Made by a program: the position numbers and the translations under genes
Source of the DNA: Bacteroidaceae bacterium
Lineage (GTDB): Bacteria > Bacteroidota > Bacteroidia > Bacteroidales > Bacteroidaceae
Reading direction: 5' to 3'
Length of the DNA stretch: 64,000 nt
Assembly (NCBI GenBank): GCA_017557635.1
Contig: JAFYYH010000008.1
Span: 17,308 to 81,307 of the forward strand
The notes under the pieces: model-generated
The model's input: only the letters and a program-made list of their open reading frames with translations
What the model was told of the DNA's origin: nothing
The model's database searches: none
Shown: positions 9,773-18,403 of the stretch, piece by piece
Layout of the letters: each line of letters begins with the position of its first letter
How positions within the stretch are numbered: the stretch's first letter is position 1

Positions 9773-11053
9773 ATGAAAAGAGATCAAGAGATTTTTGACA
9801 TCATCGAGCGCGAGCACCAGCGCCAGGCAAAAGGCATTGAGCTGATTGCCTCCGAGAACTTTGTAAGCGACCAGGTTATGCAGGCCATGGGTTCATGCCT
9901 GACCAACAAGTACGCCGAGGGTTATCCCGGCAAGCGTTATTATGGCGGTTGCGAGGTTGTCGACGAGGCTGAGAGCCTTGCCATTGCCCGTATCAAGAAG
10001 CTGTTCGGTGCCGAGTACGCCAACGTACAGCCCCACTCAGGCGCACAGGCAAACGCAGCCGTTCTTCAGGCTGTCCTCATGCCGGGTGAAACCTTCATGG
10101 GTCTTAACCTTGCACATGGCGGTCACCTGTCACACGGTTCTGCAGTCAACTCATCAGGTATCCTCTACCACGCTGTAGGTTACGACCTGAATCCTGAGAC
10201 CGGTCGTGTTGACTACGACAAGATGGAGCAGCTGGCACTTGAAGTAAAGCCCAAGCTCATCATCGGCGGCGGCTCTGCTTACTCACGCGAATGGGATTAT
10301 GCACGTATGCGCAAGATCGCCGATATGGTAGGCGCTCTCCTCATGATAGATATGGCTCACCCCGCAGGACTTATCGCAGCCGGCCTGCTTGAGAACCCTG
10401 TAAAGTATGCCCACATCGTAACATCAACAACCCACAAGACACTGCGCGGTCCCCGTGGCGGTATCATCCTGCTGGGTAAGGACTTTGAGGATCCCCGCGG
10501 CCGCAAGACTCCCAAGGGCGAGACAAAGATGATGTCACAGCTCATTGACTCAGCCGTATTCCCCGGCACACAGGGCGGTCCTCTGGAGCACGTTATCGCT
10601 GCCAAGGCCGTTGCATTCGGCGAGGCTCTCCAGCCTGAGTTCAAGGAGTATCAGATCCAGGTTCAGAAGAACGCAAAGAAGCTGGCCGAGGAACTGACCA
10701 AGCGCGGATTCACCATCGTATCAGGCGGTACAGACAACCACAGCATGCTGGTTGACCTGCGTTCCAAGTATCCCGACCTGACCGGTAAGGTTGCCGAGAA
10801 GGCTCTTGTTGCAGCCGATATCACCGCCAACAAGAACATGGTTCCGTTTGACTCACGCAGCGCTTTCCAGACTTCAGGTCTGCGTTTCGGTACTCCCGCC
10901 ATCACCACACGCGGTGCCAAGGAGGACATGATGGTAATCATTGCCGAGCTCATCGAGGAGGTTCTCAACGCTCCCGAGGACGAGGCAGTAATTGCAAAGG
11001 TACGTGCCCGTGTAAACGACATGATGAAGAACTATCCTATGTTCGCATATTGA
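9773..11053 (+). CDS. glyA: Serine hydroxymethyltransferase
   Basis: PLP enzyme that interconverts serine and glycine with tetrahydrofolate, feeding one-carbon metabolism. From ATG 9773 the protein has 426 residues, as usual for bacterial SHMT. Key motifs are [24 protein letters not shown], the cofactor lysine in [14 protein letters not shown], and [19 protein letters not shown] near the end. The frame stays open upstream to 9671 inside the previous gene, but those 34 codons do not belong to the family, and an A-rich stretch precedes ATG 9773. A terminator follows directly. Confidence 0.97.
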   Translation: MKRDQEIFDIIEREHQRQAKGIELIASENFVSDQVMQAMGSCLTNKYAEGYPGKRYYGGCEVVDEAESLAIARIKKLFGAEYANVQPHSGAQANAAVLQAVLMPGETFMGLNLAHGGHLSHGSAVNSSGILYHAVGYDLNPETGRVDYDKMEQLALEVKPKLIIGGGSAYSREWDYARMRKIADMVGALLMIDMAHPAGLIAAGLLENPVKYAHIVTSTTHKTLRGPRGGIILLGKDFEDPRGRKTPKGETKMMSQLIDSAVFPGTQGGPLEHVIAAKAVAFGEALQPEFKEYQIQVQKNAKKLAEELTKRGFTIVSGGTDNHSMLVDLRSKYPDLTGKVAEKALVAADITANKNMVPFDSRSAFQTSGLRFGTPAITTRGAKEDMMVIIAELIEEVLNAPEDEAVIAKVRARVNDMMKNYPMFAY

Positions 11054-11071
11054 CAGTTTCCATATTATCAG

Positions 11072-11100
11072 AAAACCCGGCCGCCAGGTCGGGTTTTTTT
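11072..11100 (+). terminator. Rho-independent terminator after glyA
   Basis: AAAACCCG (11072-11079) pairs with CGGGTTTT (11090-11097), followed by more T residues. It closes the pyrB-pyrI-barrel-glyA unit 18 bases after the glyA stop. Confidence 0.9.
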
Positions 11101-11112
11101 ATTGCCGTACTG

Positions 11113-11144
11113 TTTGAATTATCAGATAAAAAAAACGAACTTTG
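11113..11144 (+). promoter_or_regulatory. Promoter for pdxB-uxaE-uxaC
   Basis: TTTG at 11113-11116, a 20-base spacer, then GAACTTTG at 11137-11144, which is TAnnTTTG with the first T changed to G. It lies after the glyA terminator and about 20 bases before the pdxB start. Confidence 0.6.
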
Positions 11145-11165
11145 TAGAACCCATCACCCACCTGT

Positions 11166-12299
11166 ATGAAAGTAGTCTGCGATTCCGCCATCCCCTTCCT
11201 GAAAGGGGCACTCGAACCTTACTGCGAGGTATCATATGCCCGTGGCAGCGAAATCTGCAGCGAGATGGTCAAAGATGCCGATGCCCTGATAGTCAGAACC
11301 AGGACCAGATGCGATTCAAAACTGCTGGAAGGCTCCAAAGTGCGTTTTATCGCCACCGCCACTATCGGATATGACCATATTGACACAAAGTGGTGTGAAT
11401 CGCACGGCATCAGATGGACCAATGCCCCCGGCTGTAACTCCTGGTCCGTCCAGCAGTACATCGGCTCCCTTTTGGTTACAATGTCCCGCACCCTGGGATT
11501 CAGTTTCAGGGAAAAGACCGTAGGCGTTGTCGGCGTAGGAAACGTGGGCAGCAAAGTGGCCCGTCTGGCGGTCCTGCTGGGATTCAGGGTGCTTCTCTGC
11601 GATCCGCCGCGCGCCCGCAAAGAGGGATCGGGCCAGTTCGTCTCATTGGATGAGATAATCAGCCGCAGCGACATAATCACCCTGCATGTTCCCCTGATCC
11701 GTGACGGAGAGGACGCCACCTTCCATATGTTTGATGACTCCAGGCTGGCCTCAATGAATCAGAACCAGATTCTGATAAACTCATCGCGGGGTGAAGTCGT
11801 GGACGGTGCAGCACTCAAAAACGCACTCGCACAGAAGAAGATTCTTGCCGCATCCCTTGATGTATGGGAGAATGAGCCGCAGATAGACCCGAAACTGCTC
11901 TCACTGCTCTTTACCGGAACCCCTCACATAGCCGGATACTCCGTTGACGGCAAGGCCACAGGCACCACAATGAGTGTCCAGGCCTTAGGCAAGTTCTTTG
12001 ATCTGCCCTGCCGTGACTGGGAGGTGACCGAGGTCCCCCAGTCAATACAGCCGTCGGAATTCAGTATCAACACCGCAGGCAAAACCCCACAGGAGGTATT
12101 GGCCGATGCCATCCTCCACACCTACGACATCAGGACCGATGACGCCGCCCTCAGGGCCTCTGTCGCCACGTTTGAGAAGCAGCGCTCCGACTACCCCGTA
12201 AGAAGGGAGTTCCCCGCATTCAGCGTAAAACTTGAGAACGATGATACCGGCCGCTCCACCGTATTCCTGAGAGAAGCCGGATTCTACATAAATGATTAA
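11166..12299 (+). CDS. pdxB: Erythronate-4-phosphate dehydrogenase
   Basis: Second step of the DXP-dependent pyridoxal-phosphate pathway: NAD-dependent oxidation of 4-phosphoerythronate. The 377 residues have the D-2-hydroxyacid dehydrogenase fold. An N-terminal catalytic half contains ATATIGYDHID and NAPGCNSWSVQQY; the Rossmann motif is VGVVGVGNVGSKVA (about residues 118-131); SSRGEVVDG and the PHIAGYS histidine follow. The C-terminal dimerisation domain is characteristic of PdxB. The short gap to the uxaE gene (15 bases) suggests one transcript even though the roles differ. Confidence 0.93.
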   Translation: MKVVCDSAIPFLKGALEPYCEVSYARGSEICSEMVKDADALIVRTRTRCDSKLLEGSKVRFIATATIGYDHIDTKWCESHGIRWTNAPGCNSWSVQQYIGSLLVTMSRTLGFSFREKTVGVVGVGNVGSKVARLAVLLGFRVLLCDPPRARKEGSGQFVSLDEIISRSDIITLHVPLIRDGEDATFHMFDDSRLASMNQNQILINSSRGEVVDGAALKNALAQKKILAASLDVWENEPQIDPKLLSLLFTGTPHIAGYSVDGKATGTTMSVQALGKFFDLPCRDWEVTEVPQSIQPSEFSINTAGKTPQEVLADAILHTYDIRTDDAALRASVATFEKQRSDYPVRREFPAFSVKLENDDTGRSTVFLREAGFYIND

Positions 12300-12314
12300 T
12301 CAAACCAAGAACAA

Positions 12315-13559
12315 ATGAAATTAGGCAAGTATTCCTTCGGTATAGGCGACCGTTTCTCACATGAGGGAAAAGCTCAGCTGGCAGCACTCATAGAGGGTGC
12401 AGGCAAGTATCCGTTTGAGTTTGTACCCGTCTGGAACAAGTCCAACCGTGAACATCAGATAATCGGCACAGAGCCCGCCGACACCCGTCGCGAGGCCGAT
12501 GACGCCGTAATGGCCATGGGCTACGGCAAGCCCTACTTTGTGGATGCCGACCACATTAACATGAACAATGTGGACCGCTTCATAGACGCATCTGATTTCT
12601 TCACGATCGACGTTGCCGATTACATAGGAAAACCTGCCGATGCAGACTCTGTAAGCAAGTTCATAGAGAACAATCTCAAATACGCCGGTACCCTGAGCAT
12701 CCCCGGTATTCAGGAACCGTTTAAGGTGAACCGAAGCCTGTTGGAGACATTGGCCGGAAAGTACCTCTTCGCAGCTCAGGAGGCAGGCCGTATTTACAGG
12801 CACATAGCATCTAAGAAAGGTGCCGACAACTTTGTGACAGAGGTATCCATGGATGAGGTCGATGCACCCCAGACCCCCATTGAGATATTCTTCATACTGA
12901 GCGCACTGGCACAGGAAAAGATACCTGCCCAGACCATCGCGCCCAAGTTCACCGGCCGTTTCAACAAGGGTGTGGAATACGTAGGCGACACCGCGCAGTT
13001 TGAAAAGGAGTTCCGCGAGGACCTGCTCGTGATCGACTTTGCCGTTAAGGAATTCGGCCTGCCCGAAGGACTCAAGCTCAGCATACACTCAGGCAGTGAC
13101 AAGTTCTCGATCTACCCCATCATGGGCCGTCTCATCCGCCAGTATGACAAAGGCATACACATCAAGACCGCCGGCACCACATGGCTCGAGGAGAACATCG
13201 GACTTGCCCTGGCCGATGACCAGGCACTTGAGTTGGCCAAGAAGATCGCCATATCCGCACTGGGACGCATGGAGGAACTCTGCATCCCCTACGCCACCGT
13301 CATAGACATCAACCCCGCAAACCTGCCCACGGCTGAACAGATAGCATCATGGGACGGAAACCAGTATGCCCGCGCACTGCGTCACAACCAGCAGGATCCG
13401 CTCTACAACCCTGATTTCCGCCAACTTGTACACGTAAGTTACAAGATTGCCGCTGAGTTGGCTCCCGAGTTCTACGCAGCCCTGGAGCGCAATGCCGATG
13501 TAGTTGCGGAGCAGGTCAAGGAGAACATACTTGACCGTCACATAGCGAGACTTTTCTGA
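12315..13559 (+). CDS. uxaE: Tagaturonate epimerase family protein
   Basis: A 414-residue member of the UxaE family, whose Thermotoga member epimerises D-tagaturonate to D-fructuronate and so joins the galacturonate route to the glucuronate route. Family landmarks visible are the N-terminal KYSFGIGDRFSHEGKAQL, PVWNKSNREHQIIGT and FVDADHINMNNVDRFI, and later SIHSGSDKFSIYP, a His/Asp-rich stretch likely to bind a metal. It lies between pdxB and uxaC. Its direct pairing with uxaC supports the uronate assignment. It could still act on another ketouronate, since the family is broader than the one tested enzyme. Confidence 0.83.
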   Translation: MKLGKYSFGIGDRFSHEGKAQLAALIEGAGKYPFEFVPVWNKSNREHQIIGTEPADTRREADDAVMAMGYGKPYFVDADHINMNNVDRFIDASDFFTIDVADYIGKPADADSVSKFIENNLKYAGTLSIPGIQEPFKVNRSLLETLAGKYLFAAQEAGRIYRHIASKKGADNFVTEVSMDEVDAPQTPIEIFFILSALAQEKIPAQTIAPKFTGRFNKGVEYVGDTAQFEKEFREDLLVIDFAVKEFGLPEGLKLSIHSGSDKFSIYPIMGRLIRQYDKGIHIKTAGTTWLEENIGLALADDQALELAKKIAISALGRMEELCIPYATVIDINPANLPTAEQIASWDGNQYARALRHNQQDPLYNPDFRQLVHVSYKIAAELAPEFYAALERNADVVAEQVKENILDRHIARLF

Positions 13560-13590
13560 ACTGATTATAAAACCTGATTAAATAACCTAT

Positions 13591-15000
13591 ATGACTGACA
13601 AACCCTTCATTCATGAGAATTTCCTGCTGCAGTCAGAAACCGCACAGCACCTGTTCCATGATCACGCAAAGAAACTGCCCATCATTGACTACCACTGCCA
13701 TCTCAATCCGCAGGAGGTAGCAAGCGACCACAAGTTCCGCTCCATTACAGAACTGTGGCTGGGAGGTGACCATTACAAATGGCGTGCACTGCGTACCAAC
13801 GGAGTGGCAGAGAAATTCATCACCGGCGATGCATCGGACTGGGACAAGTTCCAGAAATGGGCTGAAACCATGCCCTACTGCATGCGCAACCCGCTTTATC
13901 ACTGGACGCATCTGGAGCTCAAGACATGCTTCGGCATTGACAAAGTCCTGAATCCCCAGACCGCCAAGGAGATATATGACGAGTGCAACGAGAAGCTGGC
14001 CAGCCCCGAGTTCAGTGCCCGCAATCTGATGCTGCACTACAACGTAGAGGCAGTATGCACCACCGATGACCCCGTGGATTCACTGGAATACCACAAGCAG
14101 ATACGCGAGAGCGGATTCAAGGTAAAGGTGCTGCCCACATGGCGACCTGACATGGCCATGACGGTAGAGAATCCCGCCGCATACCGCGACTACATTGACA
14201 AACTTGCAAAGGTGAGCGGTGTAAGCATCAACTGCTTTGACGACATTGTGAAAGCCCTTCTGGTTCGTCACAAATACTTTGAGGAGCAGGGATGCCGCCT
14301 GAGCGACCACGGAATGGAGGAGTTCTATGCCGATGACTTCACGGCCAAGGAACTGGATGAGATATTCAGCAAGGTCTATGGCGGAACAGCTCTGAGTGAT
14401 GCCGAAATCCGCAAGTTCAAGAGCGCCATGATGCTGGAATTCGGCAAGATGGATGCAGATACCGGATGGACCCAGCAGTTCCACTACGGCGTAATCCGCA
14501 ACCAGAATACCAAGATGTTCAAGCTGATAGGCAAGGATACCGGCTTCGACTCCATGGCACAGGTAATGACAGCCAAGGCCATGAACCGTTATCTGGACCG
14601 CCTCAACAGCATGGACAAGCTGACCAAGACCATCATCTACAACCTCAACCCGTCAGATTTTGAGATGGTAGGCACTACCATCGGCAACTTCCAGGACGGC
14701 AGCGTACCGGGCAAGATTCAGCTCGGCGCAGGCTGGTGGTTCCTGGATCAGAAGAACGGAATGGAGCAGCAGATGCAGGTTCTGAGTATGCTGGGACTGC
14801 TTTCCAGATTTGTAGGAATGCTTACAGACAGCCGTTCGTTCGTATCATATGCACGTCACGAGTACTTCCGTCGCATACTTTGCAATCTGATTGGAAATGA
14901 TGTAGTTAACGGTGAGATTCCTTCATCCGAAATGCCCCGTATTGAGCAGATGATTGAAGACATTTCATATTTTAATGCAAAAAAATTCTTCAATTTTTGA
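13591..15000 (+). CDS. uxaC: Glucuronate (uronate) isomerase
   Basis: Converts D-glucuronate to D-fructuronate and D-galacturonate to D-tagaturonate. The 469-residue length is standard. Motifs include LPIIDYHCHLNPQEVA (metal-site His-x-His near residues 35-37), TTDDPVDSLEYH, LPTWRPD and the C-terminal TDSRSFVSYARHEYFRRI. It follows uxaE by 31 bases. With UxaE, UxuB and UxuA elsewhere in this window it gives a complete catabolic route to 2-keto-3-deoxygluconate. Confidence 0.96.
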   Translation: MTDKPFIHENFLLQSETAQHLFHDHAKKLPIIDYHCHLNPQEVASDHKFRSITELWLGGDHYKWRALRTNGVAEKFITGDASDWDKFQKWAETMPYCMRNPLYHWTHLELKTCFGIDKVLNPQTAKEIYDECNEKLASPEFSARNLMLHYNVEAVCTTDDPVDSLEYHKQIRESGFKVKVLPTWRPDMAMTVENPAAYRDYIDKLAKVSGVSINCFDDIVKALLVRHKYFEEQGCRLSDHGMEEFYADDFTAKELDEIFSKVYGGTALSDAEIRKFKSAMMLEFGKMDADTGWTQQFHYGVIRNQNTKMFKLIGKDTGFDSMAQVMTAKAMNRYLDRLNSMDKLTKTIIYNLNPSDFEMVGTTIGNFQDGSVPGKIQLGAGWWFLDQKNGMEQQMQVLSMLGLLSRFVGMLTDSRSFVSYARHEYFRRILCNLIGNDVVNGEIPSSEMPRIEQMIEDISYFNAKKFFNF

Positions 15001-15009
15001 TTATACTTT

Positions 15010-15017
15010 TAACTTTG
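15010..15017 (+). promoter_or_regulatory. Promoter -7 element for fasciclin gene
   Basis: TAACTTTG fits TAnnTTTG exactly, 10 bases after the uxaC stop and 49 bases before the fasciclin-protein ATG. No TTTG box at the right spacing was found. Confidence 0.5.
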
Positions 15018-15066
15018 CGACCAACCTGTTATACTTATTTAAATATATAAGTTATTGTTTTGCTTT

Positions 15067-17160
15067 ATGAGAAAAAATAGATTTTTAGTCCTTTGTACTT
15101 TAATTGCGTTTGCATTAGGCACTTTTTCGCTGTCAGGTTGCTGGGACGAGCAACACCCCGGCACCTATTACACATTCACCGGCCAGACCGTAGGATCTGA
15201 TCTTGCCGGAAGACCCGAGTACAGCGATTTCGTCAAGGTTCTTCAGAGAGCCGGAATCTGGAACAACCTCATCACTTACGGTAACAACACCTGCTTTGCA
15301 CCGAACAACGATGCGATAGCACGGTTCATAGAGGAGCGTGAGGCTTTCGCCAGAAGGCTTGGCAAAGACGTAACCTACACTTGCGTGGAGGACCTGCCCA
15401 AGGAAGATTGCGACACCCTGGCCTGGACCCATCTGCTTGACATCACCTGCTATTTAGGTGACCTGACACCCGGTCTGCTGCCCAAGGTGAATCTGAACGA
15501 CCGTTTCATGATTCTCACCCTTGACTCTACCTATGAGATGATGTTGGGAGACAGCGCCGTTTTCCTTCAGAGACGCATCAACAACGCCATCGTAGAGGAA
15601 AAAGATGACTCATGTGAAAACGGAGTCGTACATTTCATAGACCGCTGCATTGATTTCGGCGGTGACTATGTATACGACCTGGTTGACAACGACCCCAAGA
15701 CTACCCTGTTCAGCAAGGCCCTGAAAGAGTGCGGTTTCCACAAATTACTCAGCGAATGGTATGACCTGAATTACAAGATTGGTGACGACTCAATCCCTGG
15801 CGGCAATGGCGTAGCTCTGGTTTCAGCCGGTAACAATTACACAGTTTTCTATTGGGACAAGAGAAAGACCAACTTCACACTGCTTGTTCCTACAGATTCC
15901 ATCTTCAATCTGAACGGAATCTATACTTTACAGGATATGTTCACTCTGGCCAACTCCATCCATAATCCGGAGAATGATCTGCCCGACAGCATTCTGGCCA
16001 ACTATGAACATCCCAAGAACCCGCTGTTCCAGTTCATGTCATACCATATCCTTCCGTTCCTGGTTGACCTTTCAAGAATTAACGGCCGAAAGGATATCGT
16101 CAAGACCTACAACGCCAAGATTACCTTTCCCGAAGACTACTTTGAGACTTTCCTTCCCAAGAGTCTTATGAGAATCAGCACAAAACTGGACGGCAACAGC
16201 GAGCTTGACACCCGAAACGTTTACATCAACAGTAACATGTACCGTGTTGTTGACGGCAAGACCAATACTAAAATTCAGGGAAACGGAACGCTCAACTATA
16301 ACCGCGCTTATGACAAAGGCATAAGGATTCTCACTGCCGAGGAGATGGACGTACCAAAATACGATGCATTGAACGGTGTCTATCATTATATTGACGGAAT
16401 TCTGAAATATGACAATAACGTACGCACCAATATTCTTGACCGCCGTCTGAGAATTGACTGCACCACCCTTTCACCTGACTTCATCACATCCGGTGCACGC
16501 CAGTACGACGCAAGCAATACCGGAATATCCAGATATGGAAGCGGATTCAAGGATCCCAAGAACTTCACTTCATATCATTCCGAGTACACATTGTCTGTAC
16601 GAGCCCCGACGACTTCAAGCAGTTATGCATATGAAGGTGACGGCATTGACATCGAGGGTCAGTTTGACATGTATGTAAAGCTTCCGCCCGTTCCGCATGA
16701 CGGAACATGGCAGCTCCGTCTGTCATATCGTTCAAACAGCCGTTGCGGTATCATACAGACCTACATCGCCAGCCTGCCCGTAGGACAGCAGGTGGAACGT
16801 ACAGACTGGAAACCGCTTGGTCTGCCTATTGATCTTCGAGTTAACCTTACAGATCCTGTCGTAGGTTGGGTTGAAGATGGAGACCTGGAGAATGATGCAG
16901 CCATCGAGGCATTGGACAAATCAATGAAGAACCGCGGATGGATGAAGGGTTCCAATGCTCAGAAGACCGCTACTGACATTATTCACCGTAATGTCGACAC
17001 TATGGGACGTATTATACTTGCAACAGAATACATGACAAGCAATACTGATTACTACATTCGCTTCAAGCAGCTGCTTGATGACAGCAAGGCAGAGTTCCTG
17101 TTTGACTACATCGAACTTGTTCCGAAATCAGTATATGACTTTGATGAAGACAAGTATTAA
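15067..17160 (+). CDS. Fasciclin-domain surface lipoprotein
   Basis: A 697-residue lipoprotein. After MRKKNRF-like charged residues (MRKNRFLVLC) the hydrophobic segment ends in the lipobox LSGC, so Cys near residue 25 should be acylated. Two fasciclin-type regions are visible: about residues 40-200 (QTVGSDLAGRPEYSDFVKVL, then NTCFAPNNDAIARF) and about 215-460 (TTLFSKALKECGFHKLL, then TNFTLLVPTDSIF). The last 230 residues are beta-rich and unassigned. A TTG at 15055 would add four residues, but ATG 15067 gives a normal lipoprotein signal. Fasciclin lipoproteins usually travel with SusC/SusD genes; none is near here. A terminator follows. Confidence 0.8.
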   Translation: MRKNRFLVLCTLIAFALGTFSLSGCWDEQHPGTYYTFTGQTVGSDLAGRPEYSDFVKVLQRAGIWNNLITYGNNTCFAPNNDAIARFIEEREAFARRLGKDVTYTCVEDLPKEDCDTLAWTHLLDITCYLGDLTPGLLPKVNLNDRFMILTLDSTYEMMLGDSAVFLQRRINNAIVEEKDDSCENGVVHFIDRCIDFGGDYVYDLVDNDPKTTLFSKALKECGFHKLLSEWYDLNYKIGDDSIPGGNGVALVSAGNNYTVFYWDKRKTNFTLLVPTDSIFNLNGIYTLQDMFTLANSIHNPENDLPDSILANYEHPKNPLFQFMSYHILPFLVDLSRINGRKDIVKTYNAKITFPEDYFETFLPKSLMRISTKLDGNSELDTRNVYINSNMYRVVDGKTNTKIQGNGTLNYNRAYDKGIRILTAEEMDVPKYDALNGVYHYIDGILKYDNNVRTNILDRRLRIDCTTLSPDFITSGARQYDASNTGISRYGSGFKDPKNFTSYHSEYTLSVRAPTTSSSYAYEGDGIDIEGQFDMYVKLPPVPHDGTWQLRLSYRSNSRCGIIQTYIASLPVGQQVERTDWKPLGLPIDLRVNLTDPVVGWVEDGDLENDAAIEALDKSMKNRGWMKGSNAQKTATDIIHRNVDTMGRIILATEYMTSNTDYYIRFKQLLDDSKAEFLFDYIELVPKSVYDFDEDKY

Positions 17161-17178
17161 TTAACCCCTTATCTTACC

Positions 17179-17215
17179 ATAGCTCCGACAAAGTTTTGCC
17201 GGAGCTATTTTTTTT
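17179..17215 (+). terminator. Terminator after fasciclin gene
   Basis: ATAGCTCCG (17179-17187) pairs with CGGAGCTAT (17200-17208), followed by a run of T residues. Confidence 0.9.
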
Positions 17216-17236
17216 GTAAAAAATTAGGCAATTCGT

Positions 17237-17267
17237 TTTGGAGAACCGACAAAAAGGAGTACCTTTG
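17237..17267 (+). promoter_or_regulatory. Promoter for tRNA-Lys
   Basis: TTTG (17237-17240), a 19-base spacer, then TACCTTTG (17260-17267): a textbook Bacteroidota promoter, ending 25 bases before the tRNA. Confidence 0.8.
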
Positions 17268-17292
17268 CATCGCTTTACGAAAAAGCAGTGAT

Positions 17293-17365
17293 GCGCGATT
17301 AGCTCAGTTGGTAGAGCAATTGACTCTTAATCAATGGGTCCAGGGTTCGAATCCCTGATCGCGTA
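17293..17365 (+). tRNA. tRNA-Lys(CTT)
   Basis: A 73-base cloverleaf. The acceptor stem is GCGCGAT with ATCGCGT (first pair G-U). The D arm is AGCTCAGTTGGTAGAGC. The anticodon stem ATTGA/TCAAT encloses the loop CTCTTAA (anticodon CTT, reads AAG). The T arm is CAGGG-TTCGAAT-CCCTG. The CCA end is not encoded (ACA follows), which is normal for the group. Its 3' end is the left arm of a palindrome with the bases downstream. Confidence 0.96.
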
Positions 17366-17416
17366 CAAAAGAAGGAGGTCCAAAAGGCCTCCTTCTTTTG
17401 TACGCGCCAGGGATTC
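17349..17416 (+). repeat. Long palindrome built on the tRNA 3' end; includes a terminator stem
   Basis: CGCGTACAAAAGAAGGAGG (17360-17378) pairs perfectly over 19 bases with 17388-17406. After a small internal bulge, GAATCCCTG (17349-17357) pairs with CAGGGATTC (17408-17416). The downstream arm is therefore an inverted near-copy of the tRNA T-stem and acceptor end. The inner part may serve as the tRNA terminator. The outer part goes beyond what a terminator needs. Confidence 0.8.
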
Positions 17417-17513
17417 AGGGGACCTCTTTTTAGTTTACTATGTAAACACGCTCCCTACGGTCGCTTGGCGGCCCTCCGGGACCGCTCTCACCCTCCGGGT
17501 TCGCCCCAATACG
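17417..17513. other. Non-coding spacer with small GC-rich hairpins
   Basis: A gene-free stretch between the tRNA palindrome and the next terminator. It is noticeably GC-rich compared with other spacers here and holds short imperfect stems such as GGCGGCCC/GGGACCGC and ACCC/GGGT. It looks like a repeated intergenic sequence, but no second copy lies in the window. Confidence 0.4.
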
Positions 17514-17553
17514 AAAAGAACCTGCGTTTTTTTGCTACGCAGGTTCTTTTTTT
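17514..17553 (-). terminator. Bidirectional terminator between tRNA and MBL hydrolase
   Basis: AAAAGAACCTGCG (17514-17526) pairs with CGCAGGTTCTTTT (17538-17550), a 13-bp stem. A-rich and T-rich flanks let it work for the leftward hydrolase gene and for anything arriving from the tRNA side. Confidence 0.85.
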
Positions 17554-18355
17554 ATTCGAAGATGTAGAGCTCGCTTGGGGTGGTTCGCTTTAGCGCACAT
17601 AACCCTACGTCTTTGCCGGGGATTACTCCTACTCCTCTTAGTTCGTATTCTACGGTTTTGTAGGCTATCTCGGGATGATTGTTTTCTCCGCTCAGGTGGC
17701 AGAGCCAGATGTTCTTTAGGTCGGGGTGTATGTTCTCGGCCAGGAACTTGGCTGTGGTTTTGTTGCTCAGATGTCCCTGGGGGCTTGTAATGCGATCCTT
17801 GAGGAACTGGGGATAGTTACCCATTCGCAGCATATCCTCGTCATAGTTAGCCTCCATGATGAGGTAGTTAGCCTGCAGAATGTATTTGGAGGCAGTCTCT
17901 GTAATATGACCAAGGTCTGTTACAAAGCAGAACACCTTGCCGTCAACCTCAACCCTATAACCAACGTTATCGGTTCCGTCATGAGGAACTTCAAAGGGAG
18001 TAATGGTAAACTCGTTGAAGTTGAAGGGAACCTCCTTCTCCACATAATGCACGCAACTTGACAGTTTCTCTGTCATGCAGTAGTTGTTGTTGATACCCTC
18101 ATGGGTCTCACGAGTGGCATAAACCGGAATTGCACACTTCTCACCCAGATTGCCGAGCGCTTTGATATGGTCGGCGTGATCATGTGTCACAAAAACCGCC
18201 ATGATTCTCTCAAACGGAACACCCACATCCTTGAGGTGTCCCTTGATCTGTTTTACCGGTATGCCGGCATCAATCAGGATTGCATGTTCGTCTGTGCCAA
18301 GATAGTAGCAGTTTCCGCTGCTTCCACTTGACAAACTCATAAAGTAAATCTTCAT
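17552..18355 (-). CDS. MBL-fold metallo-hydrolase, WalJ/YycJ-like
   Basis: A 267-residue cytoplasmic metallo-beta-lactamase-fold enzyme. It begins MKIYFMSLSSGSSGNCYY, typical of the WalJ/YycJ group, and carries the metal motif VTHDHADHIKAL (about residues 57-68), a second site Asp in FVTDLGH, and a C-terminal CHLSGENNHPE. Related proteins act as 5' exonucleases or in coordinating cell-wall metabolism and DNA replication; which applies here is not known. It lies 48 bases downstream of tamL on the same strand and ends at a strong hairpin. Confidence 0.88.
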   Translation of the reverse strand: MKIYFMSLSSGSSGNCYYLGTDEHAILIDAGIPVKQIKGHLKDVGVPFERIMAVFVTHDHADHIKALGNLGEKCAIPVYATRETHEGINNNYCMTEKLSSCVHYVEKEVPFNFNEFTITPFEVPHDGTDNVGYRVEVDGKVFCFVTDLGHITETASKYILQANYLIMEANYDEDMLRMGNYPQFLKDRITSPQGHLSNKTTAKFLAENIHPDLKNIWLCHLSGENNHPEIAYKTVEYELRGVGVIPGKDVGLCALKRTTPSELYIFE

Positions 18356-18403
18356 TTTTATGTTGTCTTATTTCCTTCTTCATATTCAGGTGTCTTAAAT
18401 GGT

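Noticed and set aside
12357-13088. A 243-codon open frame opposite uxaE
   Set aside because: Mirror of a high-quality coding frame; no motif.
17334-17567. Open frame beginning inside the tRNA gene
   Set aside because: Overlaps the tRNA, palindrome and terminator; composition is not protein-like.
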